Counted from the stretch's first letter, positions 25,963 to 35,565 are shown. The stretch is 64,000 bases of DNA from UBA2357 sp002344625 (GCA_937995335.1 CALKIH010000037.1:1-64000), one strand, 5' to 3'. The notes: generated from the sequence alone by a model not told the origin. Numbers and translations: made by a program.

Positions 25963-27954
25963 TCAGGCGTCCGACCGGCGCGGCGCCGGCAGGTGCAGGG
26001 TGAAGGTGCTGCCCTCACCCGGCCGGCTCTGCACGCTGACCGAACCGCCATGGCGTTCGGCGACGGTTCTCACCATCAGCAGACCCAGGCCGATGCCGTC
26101 GAGCGCGCGGTTCTGCGCGGTCTGCAAGCGCGAAAAGCGCTGGAACAACCGCGCCTGCTGGTCTTCGGCAATGCCGACACCGCTGTCCTCCACGTCGACC
26201 GCCCACCCCCCCTCTTCGCCACGCAGCCGCACCGTGACCCACCCGCCTTCGGGCGTGTACTTGATCGCGTTGGTCAACAGGTTGAGGATCGCGCGGCGCA
26301 GCAGATCGGCGTCGCCGAGTATCGCGAAATCGGTTTCGCTGCCCTCCTCTCCAAGCGCGGCGCTCAGGCGCAGACGTTTCGCGTGCGCCAACGCCCATGC
26401 CTCATCCATGGCGTCCTGCACCAGCATCTCCAGGCCGAGTTCGGCGAACCGCAGCGGGTCGACGTCTTCGGCGCGGACGAGCCGCACCAGATTTTCGGCG
26501 AGTCCGAGCGCCGCCCGCGCGTTGCGATCGATGCGCGCGGCCAGGTCCGGGTCGTCGCCCAGCGCGCCTCCAGGCCCTCGCGCTTCGAGTGCCGTGACGA
26601 TCGAAGCCAGCGGTGCACGCAGGTCGTGCGACAGGAAATGCATGGTCTCCTCGCGACTGCGGTGCAGTTCGCGCTGCCTGCGCGCCGCCTCGCGCAGCAC
26701 GCCGATATGGTCGACGAACGAATCGAAGCCACGTCCCTGACGTGGGGCATCCCGGGCCGCCGGGCCGTCGCTCACCGCCCGCAACGCATCGAGCTCCACG
26801 TCGAAGTAGCGCCGGCTGGCCTCGAGGCGGCGCCAGCTCCACAGCGGATAGGCGACGACACCGGCCAGGATTGCGGCCGCCGGCGGAATCCAGACATGCG
26901 CCAACGCCAACGCGGCCCAGGAGCCCATCAATACCAGCACGACATAGCCCAGCAAGGCGAGCAGGGTGGCACGCGGGCGGGTACGCAGCATCGCGATCAG
27001 CAACCCGAGCAGCAGCAGCGCCGACAGCAGCGCCGTCATCCATGCCGGCGCATTGCTGACGATATCACCGCGACGCAGCGCGCCCAGCACGTTCGCGTGC
27101 ACCTCCACACCCGGCATCAGGCCCGAGTGGCCGGAGGTCGGAGTGGGCACCATGTCGCCCATGCCGACCGCGGTGGTTCCGACCAGGACCACCGCGTCTC
27201 GAAGCACCGCATCGGGGACCTCGCCGCGCAGGACGTCGACATACGACACGTGCCGGAAGGTTCCGGGGGGTCCGCTGAACGGGATCCGCATCCAGTCGGC
27301 GCGCCGCCATCCACCCGCGGGTTCGTCCGCCCCCCCGCGCGGGCGCGGATAGCGCGCGGCAATCTCGGGCTGGTCGAGGGCGAGCGCGGCCAGCGCGAGC
27401 TGCGCATGGCGGGGAAAGCCGAGCCCTTCCCACAGATATACGCTGCGCGCGATTCCGTCGGGATCGAGTTCGATGTGAATATGCCCGAGGCCGGCCGCCA
27501 CCGCGGCGAAGCGCTCGTCCGGCATGCCCTCGCGATCGCTGCGGGCGGCATGGGTCGCGTGGGTGACCGGCAGGATCACCCGGCCCTGGCTCGCCATCGC
27601 CCGCGCAAGAGCCGCATCACCACGAATGTCGTCGTGCGCCGGCTCATGCAGGATGATGTCGAACGCGATCACCCGCACCCCCTGGCTGGCCAAGCGGTCG
27701 ACCAGGCCGGCATGCACCGCCCTGCGCCATGGCCAGCGCCCGATCTCGGCCAGGCTGCGATCGTCGATCGCGACGATCACGATGTCGGTGTCGGGGGGGC
27801 GCTGCAGCGCATCCAGTCCGGCGTCGTAAATCACGCCGTCGAAGCGCCACAGCCAGTTCATGTGGATGGTCAGGAGCGCGAAGCCGAGACAGAAGCCGGA
27901 GACCACGAACCATTCGCCCAGCGTCCTGCCACCCCCCTTGAGCAAGCGAATCAC
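25963..27954 (-). CDS. CHASE2-domain sensor histidine kinase
   Basis: A 663-residue membrane kinase with an N-terminal TM, an extracytoplasmic CHASE2 domain (about 40-300, with IVIVAIDDRSLAEIGRWPW), a cluster of three TMs (about 305-380), and a kinase core with H box FLSHDLRAPLASIV (His about 438), N box ILNLLTNAIKYTPEGG, DSGVGIAEDQQ and GIGLGLLMV. It starts at GTG 27954, a few bases after the stop of the FecR/LysM gene. CHASE2-FecR pairs are common in proteobacteria: the FecR-like protein probably acts with the kinase in envelope signalling. Confidence 0.85.
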   Translation of the reverse strand: MIRLLKGGGRTLGEWFVVSGFCLGFALLTIHMNWLWRFDGVIYDAGLDALQRPPDTDIVIVAIDDRSLAEIGRWPWRRAVHAGLVDRLASQGVRVIAFDIILHEPAHDDIRGDAALARAMASQGRVILPVTHATHAARSDREGMPDERFAAVAAGLGHIHIELDPDGIARSVYLWEGLGFPRHAQLALAALALDQPEIAARYPRPRGGADEPAGGWRRADWMRIPFSGPPGTFRHVSYVDVLRGEVPDAVLRDAVVLVGTTAVGMGDMVPTPTSGHSGLMPGVEVHANVLGALRRGDIVSNAPAWMTALLSALLLLGLLIAMLRTRPRATLLALLGYVVLVLMGSWAALALAHVWIPPAAAILAGVVAYPLWSWRRLEASRRYFDVELDALRAVSDGPAARDAPRQGRGFDSFVDHIGVLREAARRQRELHRSREETMHFLSHDLRAPLASIVTALEARGPGGALGDDPDLAARIDRNARAALGLAENLVRLVRAEDVDPLRFAELGLEMLVQDAMDEAWALAHAKRLRLSAALGEEGSETDFAILGDADLLRRAILNLLTNAIKYTPEGGWVTVRLRGEEGGWAVDVEDSGVGIAEDQQARLFQRFSRLQTAQNRALDGIGLGLLMVRTVAERHGGSVSVQSRPGEGSTFTLHLPAPRRSDA

Positions 27955-27958
27955 GGCA

Positions 27959-29572
27959 TCACAGCGCCAGGACCGGAATCAGCAACAGCGGCCAGGGGAA
28001 GCCGGGGCCCAGATCGACCTTGTGCGCGCCGCTCCATTCGCTCACGAAGCCGTCCGGATCGATGGCGCGCACCCGGATGTAGTGGATGCCGCTGACCGGA
28101 CGCGCCAGCGTCACCTCGGGTACGTCGGTGGTGCCGGCGGCCCGCGGTGATTCGAAGCCGGCGTCCGGCCCGAACTGGTAGTCGAAGCGTTGCCCCGGCT
28201 GCCCCGACCACGAGAAGCTGATCCGGTTGCCCTCGACCACCGGGTCGGTCGGCGGCGCCTGCGCGGGTCGCACTTCCAGCGGCACCGGATCCGACCATGG
28301 GCCGCGATCACCGCCCGGGTTTACGGTAGCCACCCGCCACGCATAGCGTCCAGGGGCCAGGTCGATCGTGGTGCGGGTGGCCTCGAGTTCGCGCCGGATG
28401 ACGCCATCACCGTCCGGCCGGCCGTCGGGCGCAAGCTCGAACAGGTATGCGGCGCCTTCGGGGGCGTCCGTCCAGCCGAGTGCCACCTCACCGGCCGACA
28501 CGACGCCATCCACCGGCGGGAACAAGGAAAACGGCGGCTCGGGTCTGGCCGCGAGCCGGAACAGATGCTCCGCATCGAAACCCTCGAGACCGCGTGCATC
28601 GATACCCCGCACCATGAGCCGGTACTCGCCGTCCGCCAGACCCGCGATACGCACTTCGTCCCCTTCGATCCGTTCGTCGAAGAGCGTCGGCGCCGGCACT
28701 CGACCGACCGGCGCCACCCGCACGCGCCAGGCGTCGACGCCCGCCCGATCAGGCAGCTGGACCCTCAACATCGGGCGGTCGAACAGCACCGGCAACGCCC
28801 CGAGTCGTGGTGCCCCGGGCAAGGCCACCGGACCGGCGGAGCGGGCACCGGGCGCAATCGCCATGCCCGTTCCGGCCTTCACCAGGCGGGTCGTGCCGGA
28901 CTTGGCCGTCACTTCTACGCTGCCCTGCGTAACCTCGGCACGGCTGGTTTGTTCGCCGGCGTCCCAGGCCACCCGAAAATCGGTGCCGCGCACGCCGATC
29001 ACCGCCGTCGGGGTGTCGATCCGGTAGCGGGCGGATGGGCCGCGCTGGGGCGCGACCCGCGATTCGACCCGGCCGCTTTCGAGACGCAGGCGCAGATCCT
29101 GCAGCCGGTTGGCGCGAAAACCATTGAGGCGCTCGATCGTGGCCGACGAGCGCGCGGGCAGCGCGAGCTCGGAGCCATCCGGCAGCTGCAGGGTGATATG
29201 GCCGTCGTCGCCGGTCGCAAGCGCCGATCCGGCGCCGACGCGCATGCCGGCGCTGGCGTCCCGGCCATCGATCTTCGCGTCTCCCGCCACCGCAGCCACC
29301 ACGCCGCTGCGCGGCAGGGGTTTCAACAATCCAACCGGAATGCGCAGTTCGAGCCCCACGGGAAGCTTCAGCGGATCCGCGATGCCGTTGAGCGCCTGTA
29401 TCCGGACCCAGTCGCTCGGACGAATCAGCATCGCGGTGCCCAGGTCGATCAGGGTGTCGCCCGGCTCGGTCCGGTAGGTGATCTCATCGGCCGCGAGCGC
29501 CGCCGGCACGGCCGCGGTCACGCACAGCGCAGCGAGGGCCGCCAACCCACGCTTGAGGCGGGCTGCATTCAT
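27959..29572 (-). CDS. FecR/LysM-domain exported protein
   Basis: A 537-residue secreted protein. A signal peptide (ends ALAADE) is followed by a LysM-like segment (YRTEPGDTLIDLGTAML, about 33-80), a FecR domain (about 90-240, including TAVIGVRGTDFRV) and, from about 320, repeated fibronectin-like beta-sandwich regions ending with a hydrophobic tail (WPLLLIPVLAL) that may anchor it. It is placed between the response regulator and the CHASE2 kinase and very likely modulates that kinase from the periplasm. Confidence 0.8.
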   Translation of the reverse strand: MNAARLKRGLAALAALCVTAAVPAALAADEITYRTEPGDTLIDLGTAMLIRPSDWVRIQALNGIADPLKLPVGLELRIPVGLLKPLPRSGVVAAVAGDAKIDGRDASAGMRVGAGSALATGDDGHITLQLPDGSELALPARSSATIERLNGFRANRLQDLRLRLESGRVESRVAPQRGPSARYRIDTPTAVIGVRGTDFRVAWDAGEQTSRAEVTQGSVEVTAKSGTTRLVKAGTGMAIAPGARSAGPVALPGAPRLGALPVLFDRPMLRVQLPDRAGVDAWRVRVAPVGRVPAPTLFDERIEGDEVRIAGLADGEYRLMVRGIDARGLEGFDAEHLFRLAARPEPPFSLFPPVDGVVSAGEVALGWTDAPEGAAYLFELAPDGRPDGDGVIRRELEATRTTIDLAPGRYAWRVATVNPGGDRGPWSDPVPLEVRPAQAPPTDPVVEGNRISFSWSGQPGQRFDYQFGPDAGFESPRAAGTTDVPEVTLARPVSGIHYIRVRAIDPDGFVSEWSGAHKVDLGPGFPWPLLLIPVLAL

Positions 29573-29583
29573 CCTCGGCCCGC

Positions 29584-30282
29584 CTAGGTGCGCGCCAGCG
29601 CCTCGGTTCTCTCGAGACGGTAGCCGTAGTTGTATGTCGGCGTCAGCCGATAGCCCATTTCGGGTCGTAGCTGCAATTTGCTGCGGACCCGGCTCACATG
29701 GGTATCCACGGTGCGGGTCGCGACCGAGGGATTGCGGCCCCAGACGGCCTCAAGCAGATGCCCGCGCGACACCAGCCGGCCGAGGTTGCGGAACATGAAC
29801 AAGGCCAGATCGAATTCCTTGTCGGTCAGTTCGGTCACGACACCGTCGACCACCACGCACTTTCGCTTGAGATCGAAGCTGTACGGTCCCTCGACGTAGG
29901 CCTCTCCCCCCAGGGCGGGCTGGGTGCGGCGCAGGATCGCTTCCATGCGCGCCAGCAATTCGGCATGACGTACCGGCTTGACCACATAGTCGTCGGCACC
30001 GCCGTGCAAGGCCGACACGATGTCCTCTTCGGCGTCGCGGGCCGTCACGAACATCACCGGCGACAGGTCTCGCCGGTCGTTGCGCATCCAATGCAGGACG
30101 TCCCGCCCCTGGATGTCCGGCAGGTTGCCGTCGAGCAGGCACAGGTCGAAGCTCTCGCGCGCGAGAAGGCGCATGAAATCGCGGGCCGTTCCGAATTCGT
30201 ATACCACGTAGCCTGCCTGGGTGAGCCATTCGACCATCAGGGCCCGCATATCGGGGTCATCTTCAAGCACCGAAACTCTCAT
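29584..30282 (-). CDS. OmpR-family response regulator of the CHASE2/FecR unit
   Basis: A 232-residue regulator with receiver (acidic residues E7-D9, phospho-acceptor D51 in LCLLDGNLP, Lys in YVVKPVRH) and a winged-helix DNA-binding domain (from about 130, ending MGYRLTPTYNYGYRLER). The ATG at 30282 is chosen because GGAG lies 6 bases upstream. It is the first gene of the leftward unit regulator, FecR/LysM protein, CHASE2 kinase and AsmA-like protein. Confidence 0.88.
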   Translation of the reverse strand: MRVSVLEDDPDMRALMVEWLTQAGYVVYEFGTARDFMRLLARESFDLCLLDGNLPDIQGRDVLHWMRNDRRDLSPVMFVTARDAEEDIVSALHGGADDYVVKPVRHAELLARMEAILRRTQPALGGEAYVEGPYSFDLKRKCVVVDGVVTELTDKEFDLALFMFRNLGRLVSRGHLLEAVWGRNPSVATRTVDTHVSRVRSKLQLRPEMGYRLTPTYNYGYRLERTEALART

Positions 30283-30350
30283 GTCTTTCTCCGGCAATGC
30301 CTCGTTCTACTCATTTCAGTCGCGTCGTCAATGCTGCCTGCGATACGCCC

Positions 30351-31037
30351 TCAGGCGTCGCCGGCCTGGCGTGCCAACGCCGCATCGCCGACATGGGGAT
30401 TGCCGCGGCGCTCCCTGCCGAACGACGACACCGGCCCGTGCCCCGGAATGAACGAGATGTCGTCCCCGAGCGGGAAGAGTTTCTCGCGTATGGACTTGAC
30501 CAGCGCGGCATGGTCGCCGCGCGGAAAATCGGTCCGGCCGATCGATCCCGCGAACAGCACGTCGCCCACGACCGCCAGCTTCGACTCGGCCTGATGGAAA
30601 ACGACATGCCCCGGCGTATGCCCGGGGGTATGGATCACGTCCAGCCGCGCCTGCCCGACCGTCACCTGATCGCCGTCGCGCAGCCAGCGATCCGGCTCGA
30701 AGGTCTCGCCCCCCGGGAAGCCGAACATCCGCCCCTGCTGGACCATGTTCTCGATCCAGAAACGGTCGTCCGCGTGCGGACCTTCGATCGGCACGCCGAG
30801 CGAACGCGCCAACTCCGCGGTGCCGCCCGCGTGATCGATGTGCCCGTGGGTGATCAGGATCTTCTCCACCGTGAGCCCCAAGCGACTCACCGCCGCAAGT
30901 ATCCGGCCGAGATCGCCGCCCGGATCGACAACCGCGGCACGGCGCGTCGCGACGCACCACAGGATGCTGCAGTTTTGCGCAAAGGCGGTGACCGGAACGA
31001 TATGGCTTTCAATCATTTGGGCAGACACGGGCGTCAT
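30351..31037 (-). CDS. MBL-fold metallo-hydrolase (glyoxalase II-like)
   Basis: A 228-residue protein with the zinc motif THGHIDHAGG (about 63-72), the second-sphere GDVLFAGSIGRTDF segment (about 162) and the C-terminal GHG. It belongs to the glyoxalase II/YcbL branch, which hydrolyses glutathione thioesters or related substrates. Starts at residues 1 or 8 are both possible. It is 69 bp upstream of the response-regulator gene in the same direction. Confidence 0.85.
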   Translation of the reverse strand: MTPVSAQMIESHIVPVTAFAQNCSILWCVATRRAAVVDPGGDLGRILAAVSRLGLTVEKILITHGHIDHAGGTAELARSLGVPIEGPHADDRFWIENMVQQGRMFGFPGGETFEPDRWLRDGDQVTVGQARLDVIHTPGHTPGHVVFHQAESKLAVVGDVLFAGSIGRTDFPRGDHAALVKSIREKLFPLGDDISFIPGHGPVSSFGRERRGNPHVGDAALARQAGDA

Positions 31038-31279
31038 TGTCGTGAATGACGCCGAGTGTACCTTCGTATCCGGTCGAGCGTGGCGGAAGCTGTCACGCCC
31101 GAATGGCCAAAAACGTCAAATTTTGTGCGAAAGACGATAAACACCGACAAATATCGGCAAAAACCCGATCGAGCACGCGGCTTGCCATCTTCTCGCGCAG
31201 ATGGGCGCGGGGTGCGGTCGCGATCCACCCCGATCGGCCGCCCGGCACGCGCTCTCGCGCCGGTCCGGGCGCCGCGACT

Positions 31280-32572
31280 CTACAGGAACAGGTAAGTGCA
31301 GATGGCCACGCTCGCGATCACCGCGACCACGTCCGCCGTCAGTGCCGCCAGCAGCGTATGGCGAATACGCCGGATCTGAACGGCGCCGAAATACACCGCG
31401 AGCACATAGAAGGTCGTTTCGGTCGAACCCTGCAACGTCGTCACGAGCATGCCCACATAGCTGTCGGGACCGATGGCCGGATCGTTGATGATCGCGGCCA
31501 TGACGCCGTAGGCGCCCGAACCCGACAAGGGGCGCAGCAGCGCCATCGGCAGCGCTTCGGCGGGCAGATTGACTTTCGAGGTGAACGCGCCGAGGACATT
31601 CACCATGTAGTCCATCGCACCGCTGGCGCGGAACATCCCCACCGCGACCAGGATCGCAACCAGATAGGGAATGATGCGCAGCGCGACGTTGAAGCCGTCC
31701 TTCGCACCTTCCACGAAGGCTTCGTAGACCGCCACCCGGCGCGCCAGGCCGAACAGCAGAAAACCCAGCATCAGGCCCGGCAGGATCCACGGCGAGATCA
31801 CCCGTCCCCACACGATCGTCACCGGGATCAGCGCCGCCACGCAGCCAAGGCCGAGCACGGATACCCATAGCGGGTAGGCGCTGGCCTCGGGCAGCGACTG
31901 CTCGCCGTCCGACGCGACGATCCACGGGCGCTCCATCTTCAGCGCCGCCGGGTCGACCGGACCGACCGGGAAGAACCGGCGATAGGCGAACACCGCGAGA
32001 ATCGCGGCGATCGTCGAGCACGCGGTCGCGAACAGGGTGGTGGGCAGAATCGCCGCCGGATCGGCCGAACCTGCGGCGGCGCGAATCGCGATCACGCCGG
32101 TCGGCAGCAAGGTCACGCCCGACGTATTGATGGCAAGAAACAGCGCCATCGAATTCGTCACCGTACCCGGATGGGTATTGAGCTTGTCGAGCTCCTGCAT
32201 CGCACGAATGCCGAACGGCGTCGCGGCATTGCCCAAACCCAGCGCGTTGGCCGACAGGTTGAGGATCATCGCCCCCATCGCGGGGTGCTCGGGCGGCACT
32301 TCGGGAAACAGGCGGGTCATGAACGGCCTGATCAAGCGGGCGATGATGGTCAAGAGGCCGCCGGCTTCCGCGACCTTCATCAGGCCCAGGAACAGGGTCA
32401 TCACCCCGACCAGGCCGAGCGCGAGTTCCACCGCGCCACTGGCGGATGAAATCATGCCGGCCGACAGGGCTTCCATCGGCGATTGCATGCCTTCGGCCGC
32501 GACATGTCCCAGCTCGCGCCAGGCCGCCGACGCGAAGGCGATGAAGACGATGCCGAAGAATATGGCGTTCAT
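31280..32572 (-). CDS. SpmA-SpmB fusion, nucleoside-recognition (Gate) membrane protein
   Basis: A 430-residue polytopic membrane protein with two Gate domains. The N-terminal half matches spore maturation protein A (ALGLGNAATPFGIRAMQEL, about residues 110-130) and the C-terminal half SpmB (VYEAFVEGAKDGFNVALRI, about 285, and GSTETTFYVLAVYFGAV, about 395). Such fusions are common in Gram-negative bacteria that do not sporulate; a transport role is likely, with unknown substrate. It stands alone, 242 bp from the metallo-hydrolase gene; I see no clear site in that gap. Confidence 0.85.
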   Translation of the reverse strand: MNAIFFGIVFIAFASAAWRELGHVAAEGMQSPMEALSAGMISSASGAVELALGLVGVMTLFLGLMKVAEAGGLLTIIARLIRPFMTRLFPEVPPEHPAMGAMILNLSANALGLGNAATPFGIRAMQELDKLNTHPGTVTNSMALFLAINTSGVTLLPTGVIAIRAAAGSADPAAILPTTLFATACSTIAAILAVFAYRRFFPVGPVDPAALKMERPWIVASDGEQSLPEASAYPLWVSVLGLGCVAALIPVTIVWGRVISPWILPGLMLGFLLFGLARRVAVYEAFVEGAKDGFNVALRIIPYLVAILVAVGMFRASGAMDYMVNVLGAFTSKVNLPAEALPMALLRPLSGSGAYGVMAAIINDPAIGPDSYVGMLVTTLQGSTETTFYVLAVYFGAVQIRRIRHTLLAALTADVVAVIASVAICTYLFL

Positions 32573-32758
32573 GGAAACGGACTACCGGAATCGTGACGAG
32601 GAAAAGCAGGCCCCCGCGCCGCGCAAGCGGGCCGGCGGCTGCCGGAGAAGCCGCCATCCTACCCCGGTATCGCGCCGCGCTGCGCGACCGCGGCGGACTT
32701 CACGACCGAATTTCGGCGCGCCCGGGCCGCGCCGGCGCGCAGCCCCGCGACCTCTCTC

Positions 32759-33847
32759 TCAGAGGCGCACGACGACGCGCAATTGTTCGAGCAGCTTGGG
32801 ACCGATGCCTTTGACTTTCGACAAGTCATCGACCGCCTCCCATGGACGCCCGGCCACGATGCCGGCGGCGACTTTCGGACTCACCCCCGGCAGCGACAGG
32901 AGGTCCCACTCGGAACCGTTGTTGAGCGAAACGCGAACGGCGGGCTTCTTGCCCGACGCCTTGTCCGCGGCCTTAGCCCCGGCAGCCGGTTTGGCGCGCT
33001 TGGCGGCAGGCTTGCGGGCGGGCGCGAGCTCCGGTGCCGCTACAGGAACAGCTGCGACGGCGTCGGCGGCGGGCGCGGGTGCATCGACGGCCGGCTCCAC
33101 CCCGGCTGCAGGCGCTTCGGCAACCGCCACCGGAATCGCAAAGTTGCTGTAATCGCGGGTCAGATAGCCGTTGCCGGTCCATTCGCGCAGCATCAGCGCC
33201 AGATGCCACTGGCCCGGCGCCAGCGCGAAGGTCGGCAGATCGACCTGGACATCCTGCCATTCGGCCTGCCCGGCCAGCGAACCGAGCACCACCGCCCCGA
33301 TCTGCGCACCGGCAAACGCGCCGCCAAGATACGGCGCCGGCAAGGCCCACAACTCAAGCGCCAGCGTGCCGCTGAGGTTGCCGACCGGGCGCGGATTGAC
33401 GATCCGGTCAACCTGGACCCGCGTGGTGCCGCCGTCGATCTTGTAGCTGACGGTGCCGTCCAGGCGCGGCAGCACGAAGCACTCGGCCCGCGGAAAATCG
33501 ACCCGGTCGCAAATCGCCTCGCCCGCGCCGTTGCGCCCCGCAAGCGCGAGCGCAAGCTGGTATTCGCCGGCACCGGCGGGAAGAAACGCGGGGGCGAGCT
33601 CGGCGACGCTGACCCGCCCGTACTCATCGGGCCGCAGCGTGCCCAGCGCGAGTTCGGCGAGCTTGATGACGCCATCCGCCGCCACACCGACAGGCTCGGC
33701 CCACAGCTGCAGCGACCAGTCGGACTGGGCCGCGTCGAGCGGTGCCGTGACGACCAGATCGGCCTCCAGGCGAACGAGGTCGCCATCGAACGCAAAACCG
33801 CTGTTGTGACCAAAGCGGACCGGGGTGGGTGAGGACTGGACGTACAT
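32759..33847 (-). CDS. Helix-hairpin-helix protein with two beta-sandwich modules
   Basis: Translation from 33847 gives 362 residues. Two similar modules (about 20-110 and 130-225) each contain an ELWA-type strand (SLQLWAEPVG and ALELWALPAPY). They are followed by a Pro/Ala/Lys-rich linker (about 240-305) and a C-terminal DNA-binding helix-hairpin-helix pair (LLSLPGVSPKVAAGIV and KVKGIGPKLLEQL) of the ComEA type. There is no signal peptide at this start. Module duplication plus a basic linker suggests a DNA-binding protein with a sensing or docking part; the function is unknown. The open frame upstream to 34099 overlaps the puuA control region and is not protein-like. Confidence 0.65.
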   Translation of the reverse strand: MYVQSSPTPVRFGHNSGFAFDGDLVRLEADLVVTAPLDAAQSDWSLQLWAEPVGVAADGVIKLAELALGTLRPDEYGRVSVAELAPAFLPAGAGEYQLALALAGRNGAGEAICDRVDFPRAECFVLPRLDGTVSYKIDGGTTRVQVDRIVNPRPVGNLSGTLALELWALPAPYLGGAFAGAQIGAVVLGSLAGQAEWQDVQVDLPTFALAPGQWHLALMLREWTGNGYLTRDYSNFAIPVAVAEAPAAGVEPAVDAPAPAADAVAAVPVAAPELAPARKPAAKRAKPAAGAKAADKASGKKPAVRVSLNNGSEWDLLSLPGVSPKVAAGIVAGRPWEAVDDLSKVKGIGPKLLEQLRVVVRL

Positions 33848-33931
33848 CGACTCTATTACCTGAAGGTTGACAGGGGGCGAATTTTCCAGCACAACGAAGG
33901 CCTGTGCAAGGAAAAGATTCAATATTTTCAA

Positions 33932-33948
33932 TGCACTAGATTGGGGCA
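33932..33948 (+). promoter_or_regulatory. NtrC-like site 1
   Basis: TGCACT-AGATT-GGGGCA resembles the NtrC site TGCAC(C/T)-N5-(G/A)GTGCA with one mismatch. It is 24 bp centre to centre from a second copy, upstream of the puuA-like gene. Confidence 0.4.
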
Positions 33949-33955
33949 TCATTTT

Positions 33956-33972
33956 TGCACCATATGAGTGCA
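33956..33972 (+). promoter_or_regulatory. NtrC-like site 2
   Basis: TGCACC-ATATG-AGTGCA fits the NtrC site pattern TGCAC(C/T)-N5-(G/A)GTGCA. It lies about 150 bp before the puuA-like start. A matching -24/-12 sigma-54 promoter was looked for but none is convincing. Confidence 0.45.
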
Positions 33973-34125
33973 CAGCGGGGCGCCGGGCGTCACCGGCGGA
34001 GGTTCGCCGAGTGCTCACGGGCCGTGCGCCATCGCGGGAGCGCGCGAGTAATATTGCGCTTGCGGCGGCAACCATGTGCCCATGTTGCGGGCGCCGCACT
34101 TTCCGACTCCTTCCCCGAGCGCCCT

Positions 34126-35463
34126 ATGAACGCCTCACAACAAATCGAACAATGGCTCAATGAAAACCGGATCACCGAGGTCGAATGCCTCGTGCCCGAC
34201 ATGGCCGGCATCGCCCGCGGCAAGATCGTGCCGCGGCACAAGTACGACCCCGAGCAAGGCCTGCGGCTGCCCGAAGCGGTGCTGACCCTGACCGTCACCG
34301 GCGACTACCCCGAAAAGGACTACACCTCGGTGGCCGACCCGGACATGCGCATGCTGCCCGACCCCGACACGCTGCGCCTGGTGCCGTGGGCCAAGGAGCC
34401 GACCGCGCAGATCATCCACGACTGCATCGCCTTCGACGGCGCCCCCGCCAGCCTGGCGCCGCGCAACGTACTCAAGCGCATCATCGAGCTATACCGCAGC
34501 GAAGGCCTCACGCCCGTGGTCGCGCCTGAGATGGAGTTCTATCTGGTCGAAGTGCAGCCGGACGAAGACATCCCGCTCACGCCGCCGGTCGGCCGCACCC
34601 GCAGGACCGAGGCCGGACGGCAGAGCTTCAGCATCGACGCGCTGAGCGAGTACGACCAGTTGTTCGAGCTGATCTACACCTGGTGCGAGGCGCAGGGCCT
34701 GGCGCTCGACACCCTGATCCACGAAATGGGCACGGCCCAGATGGAGATCAACCTCGACCACGGCGACCCGCTCGCGCTGGCCGACCAGGTGTGCTGCTTC
34801 AAGCGCACCGTGCGCGAGGCCGCGATCCGGCACAACATGTACGCGACCTTCATGGCGAAGCCGATGCAGGGCCAGCCGGGCAGCGCGATGCACATCCACC
34901 AGAGCGTCGTCGACCGCGACGGCAACAACGTCTTCTCGCTCGCCGACGGCAGTCCGGCGCCCGCGTTCGAACACTTCATCGGGGGCTTGCAGGCTTATCT
35001 GCCCGCGGCGATGCCCTTCTTCGCGCCCTACGTGAACTCCTACCGGCGGCTGTCGGCCTACACCTCGGCCCCGATCAACCTGTCGTGGGGTTACGACAAC
35101 CGCACCTGCGGGCTGCGCGTGCCGCACTCCACGCCCCAGGCGCGCCGGATCGAGAACCGGCTCGCGGGCGTGGACGTCAATCCCTACCTGGCCATCGCCG
35201 CGAGCCTCGCCTGCGGCTATCTCGGGATGCGGGGCCGCATCGCACCCGCGCCGCCGCTCTCCGGCAGCGCCTACGAACAGCCGCATCAATTGCCCCGCCA
35301 TCTCGACGACGCGGTCGACCGCCTGCTCGCCTGCGAACCGCTCGCCGAAGTGTTCGGCGAGCATTTCCTCAAGGCCTACGGCGCGATCAAGGAGGCCGAG
35401 CATCGCGAATACCTCGAAGTCATCAGCCCGTGGGAGCGCCGCTTCTTGCTCCTGCACGTGTGA
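34126..35463 (+). CDS. puuA: Glutamine synthetase-family gamma-glutamylpolyamine synthetase
   Basis: A 445-residue member of the glutamine synthetase superfamily, closest in sequence pattern to PuuA: VECLVPDMAGIARGKI at the start, VAPEMEFYLVEVQ (metal-binding Glu, about 145), GTAQMEINLDHGD, ATFMAKPMQGQPGSAMHIHQS (about 245) and VNPYLAIAASLACGYLG. PuuA ligates glutamate to putrescine in polyamine use. No other puu genes follow, so another amine or an aminoalcohol may be the substrate; the symbol is by family. Two NtrC-like sites upstream suggest nitrogen-limitation control. Confidence 0.8.
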   Translation: MNASQQIEQWLNENRITEVECLVPDMAGIARGKIVPRHKYDPEQGLRLPEAVLTLTVTGDYPEKDYTSVADPDMRMLPDPDTLRLVPWAKEPTAQIIHDCIAFDGAPASLAPRNVLKRIIELYRSEGLTPVVAPEMEFYLVEVQPDEDIPLTPPVGRTRRTEAGRQSFSIDALSEYDQLFELIYTWCEAQGLALDTLIHEMGTAQMEINLDHGDPLALADQVCCFKRTVREAAIRHNMYATFMAKPMQGQPGSAMHIHQSVVDRDGNNVFSLADGSPAPAFEHFIGGLQAYLPAAMPFFAPYVNSYRRLSAYTSAPINLSWGYDNRTCGLRVPHSTPQARRIENRLAGVDVNPYLAIAASLACGYLGMRGRIAPAPPLSGSAYEQPHQLPRHLDDAVDRLLACEPLAEVFGEHFLKAYGAIKEAEHREYLEVISPWERRFLLLHV

Positions 35464-35495
35464 TGACCACTGGATGATGGCGCGGCCAGGCGCGC

Positions 35496-35501
35496 TATCA
35501 T
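35496..35501 (+). promoter_or_regulatory. Possible -10 element
   Basis: TATCAT followed by GC lies in the puuA/unknown-gene gap, 65 bp before the next start codon. A -35 box is not clear. Confidence 0.25.
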
Positions 35502-35565
35502 GCTTCCCGACACCGAATGCGCGGGTGCGAAGCGCCCGCAGGACCCACCCGGAAGGCTCGACACC

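Noticed and set aside
33975..34125. Sigma-54 promoter before puuA
   Set aside because: No GG-N10-GC pair with the right surrounding bases was found; only weak fragments such as TTGC occur.
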